NCBI GenBank assembly: GCA_013151535.1
Contig: JAADIC010000250.1
Span: 1-5,579, forward strand
Direction of reading: 5' to 3'
Length of the DNA: 5,579 nt
Source: Alphaproteobacteria bacterium
GTDB lineage: Bacteria; Pseudomonadota; Alphaproteobacteria; Rhodobacterales; Rhodobacteraceae
Positions 5,055 through 5,579 of the stretch are shown here, in pieces (the first letter of the stretch is position 1; the number at the start of each line of letters is the position of its first letter). A program made the translations under genes and the position numbers. The notes under the pieces were generated by a model. The model had not been told where the DNA came from. It worked only from the letters and a program-made list of their open reading frames with translations, and did not search any database.

Positions 5055-5579
5055 TGGAATTCCCTGCATGTGGATGCGCGGCGGGACATCCAAGGGGGGG
5101 TATTTTCTGGCCCACGACTTACCGGCGAGTGTGACCGCGCGCGACGAAGCATTGCTTGGGATCATGGGAAGCCCCGATGCGCGCCAGATCGACGGCATGG
5201 GCGGGGCTGACCCTTTGACCTCGAAAGTGGCGGTGGTGGCGAAATCGGCCCGCGTGGGGGTTGATGTGGAGTACCTGTTTTTGCAGGTGGTGGTCGATCA
5301 GGCGATTGTGTCTGACGCGCAAAACTGCGGCAATATTCTGGCTGGCGTCGGCCCATTCGCGATTGAACGCGGGCTTGTGCATGCACAAAACGACACCACC
5401 AAAGTTGCGATTTACATGGAGAACACCGGCCAGATTGCCGAGGTTGAAGTGCAGACCCCGAACGCTAAAGTGAGCTATCGCGGCGACGCGCATATCGACG
5501 GGGTTCCCGGCACCTCGGCACCGGTGCCGATTGAATTCAAGGATACGGCAGGCGCAAGCTGTGGCGCTTTGCTGCCCAG
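5047..5579 (+). CDS. galD: 4-oxalomesaconate tautomerase/isomerase (GalD/LigU, PrpF family), 3'-truncated by window edge
   Basis: Family members interconvert 4-oxalomesaconate isomers before hydration: GalD is described as a keto-enol tautomerase, LigU as a 1,3-allylic isomerase. The frame from ATG 5047 stays open to the window end: 177 complete codons, about half of the usual 360. PrpF/GalD blocks are IPCMWMRGGTSKGGYFL (5-21), LLGIMGSPDARQIDGMGGADPLTSKVA (36-62), QNCGNILAGVGPFAIE (92-107) and the HIDGVPGTSAP loop. K60 (LTSKV) and C94 (QNCGN) have the same 34-residue spacing as K66/C100, which I recall as LigU's catalytic pair. Prominent C7 and C94 are shared family cysteines. The start overlaps ligK by 8 nt, with AAGGG (5034-5038) 8 nt upstream. 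A second ATG at 5054 (TGATG) is in the wrong frame. Sequence alone does not decide between the two reactions; LigABC and GalB as neighbours make 4-oxalomesaconate the substrate. Confidence 0.93.
   Translation, partial: MSDGIPCMWMRGGTSKGGYFLAHDLPASVTARDEALLGIMGSPDARQIDGMGGADPLTSKVAVVAKSARVGVDVEYLFLQVVVDQAIVSDAQNCGNILAGVGPFAIERGLVHAQNDTTKVAIYMENTGQIAEVEVQTPNAKVSYRGDAHIDGVPGTSAPVPIEFKDTAGASCGALLP
5515..5530. repeat. 16-bp perfect palindrome within galD
   Basis: TCGGCACCGGTGCCGA is a gapless self-complementary 16-mer in the S-A-P-V-P-I codons of galD, about 50 bp before the window end. Coding constraint for a conserved loop may explain it; no function is assigned. Confidence 0.4.

Noticed and set aside
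5054..5056. ATG overlapping the ligK stop (TGATG) as galD start
   Set aside because: Its frame gives no PrpF-family protein; ATG 5047 gives the conserved IPCMWMRGGTSKGG start region.
5094..5100. Run of seven G in galD as a phase-variable tract
   Set aside because: It encodes the tail of Lys16 plus conserved Gly-Gly of the family motif; seven is short for slippage-based switching and the frame continues correctly on both sides.
4287..5198. Open frame antisense to ligK (303 codons)
   Set aside because: Covers three well-identified genes on the other strand; composition typical of an antisense shadow.
1..5579. Mobile elements, CRISPR arrays, tRNA or rRNA genes
   Set aside because: No transposase, repeat-spacer pattern, tRNA-like cloverleaf or rRNA sequence was seen; the window is almost fully coding.

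Overview
The window looks like the chromosome of an alphaproteobacterium, probably a Rhodobacterales (roseobacter/Paracoccaceae-type) relative. It has moderately high GC, tightly packed genes with start/stop overlaps, and proteins resembling lignin-aromatic catabolism enzymes known from Sphingobium, Comamonas and Pseudomonas. The organism assignment is an inference; no marker gene is present.

Layout. Positions 1-1284 (+) hold most of selO, a pseudokinase-fold protein AMPylase, cut by the left edge. A 48-bp convergent gap follows. Positions 1333-3518 (-) carry ligA-ligB-ligC in transcription order: the two subunits of protocatechuate 4,5-dioxygenase and the 4-carboxy-2-hydroxymuconate-6-semialdehyde (CHMS) dehydrogenase. 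A 133-bp divergent promoter region (3519-3651) separates this arm from a (+) arm at 3652-5579: galB (4-oxalomesaconate hydratase, PIG-L fold), ligK/galC (4-carboxy-4-hydroxy-2-oxoadipate aldolase, GTG start overlapping galB), and the first half of galD/ligU (PrpF-family 4-oxalomesaconate tautomerase/isomerase), cut by the right edge.

Together the two arms encode nearly the whole protocatechuate 4,5-cleavage (meta) pathway. LigAB opens protocatechuate to CHMS and LigC oxidises this to 2-pyrone-4,6-dicarboxylate (PDC). A PDC hydrolase (LigI), not in this window, should give 4-oxalomesaconate. GalD isomerises it, GalB hydrates it, and LigK cleaves the product to pyruvate and oxaloacetate. The hydratase is the Pseudomonas gallate-pathway type (GalB), not the Sphingobium amidohydrolase type (LigJ), so the cluster mixes lig and gal modules.

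The divergent region contains a T-N11-A dyad typical of LysR-type regulators, a perfect 7-3-7 inverted repeat and several further TTGC/GCAA half-sites. It probably co-regulates both arms. The enzymes belong to described families. The less-described parts are the divergent arrangement, its candidate operators, and some family-level residue variants (LigC glycine loop, short LigB C-terminus).
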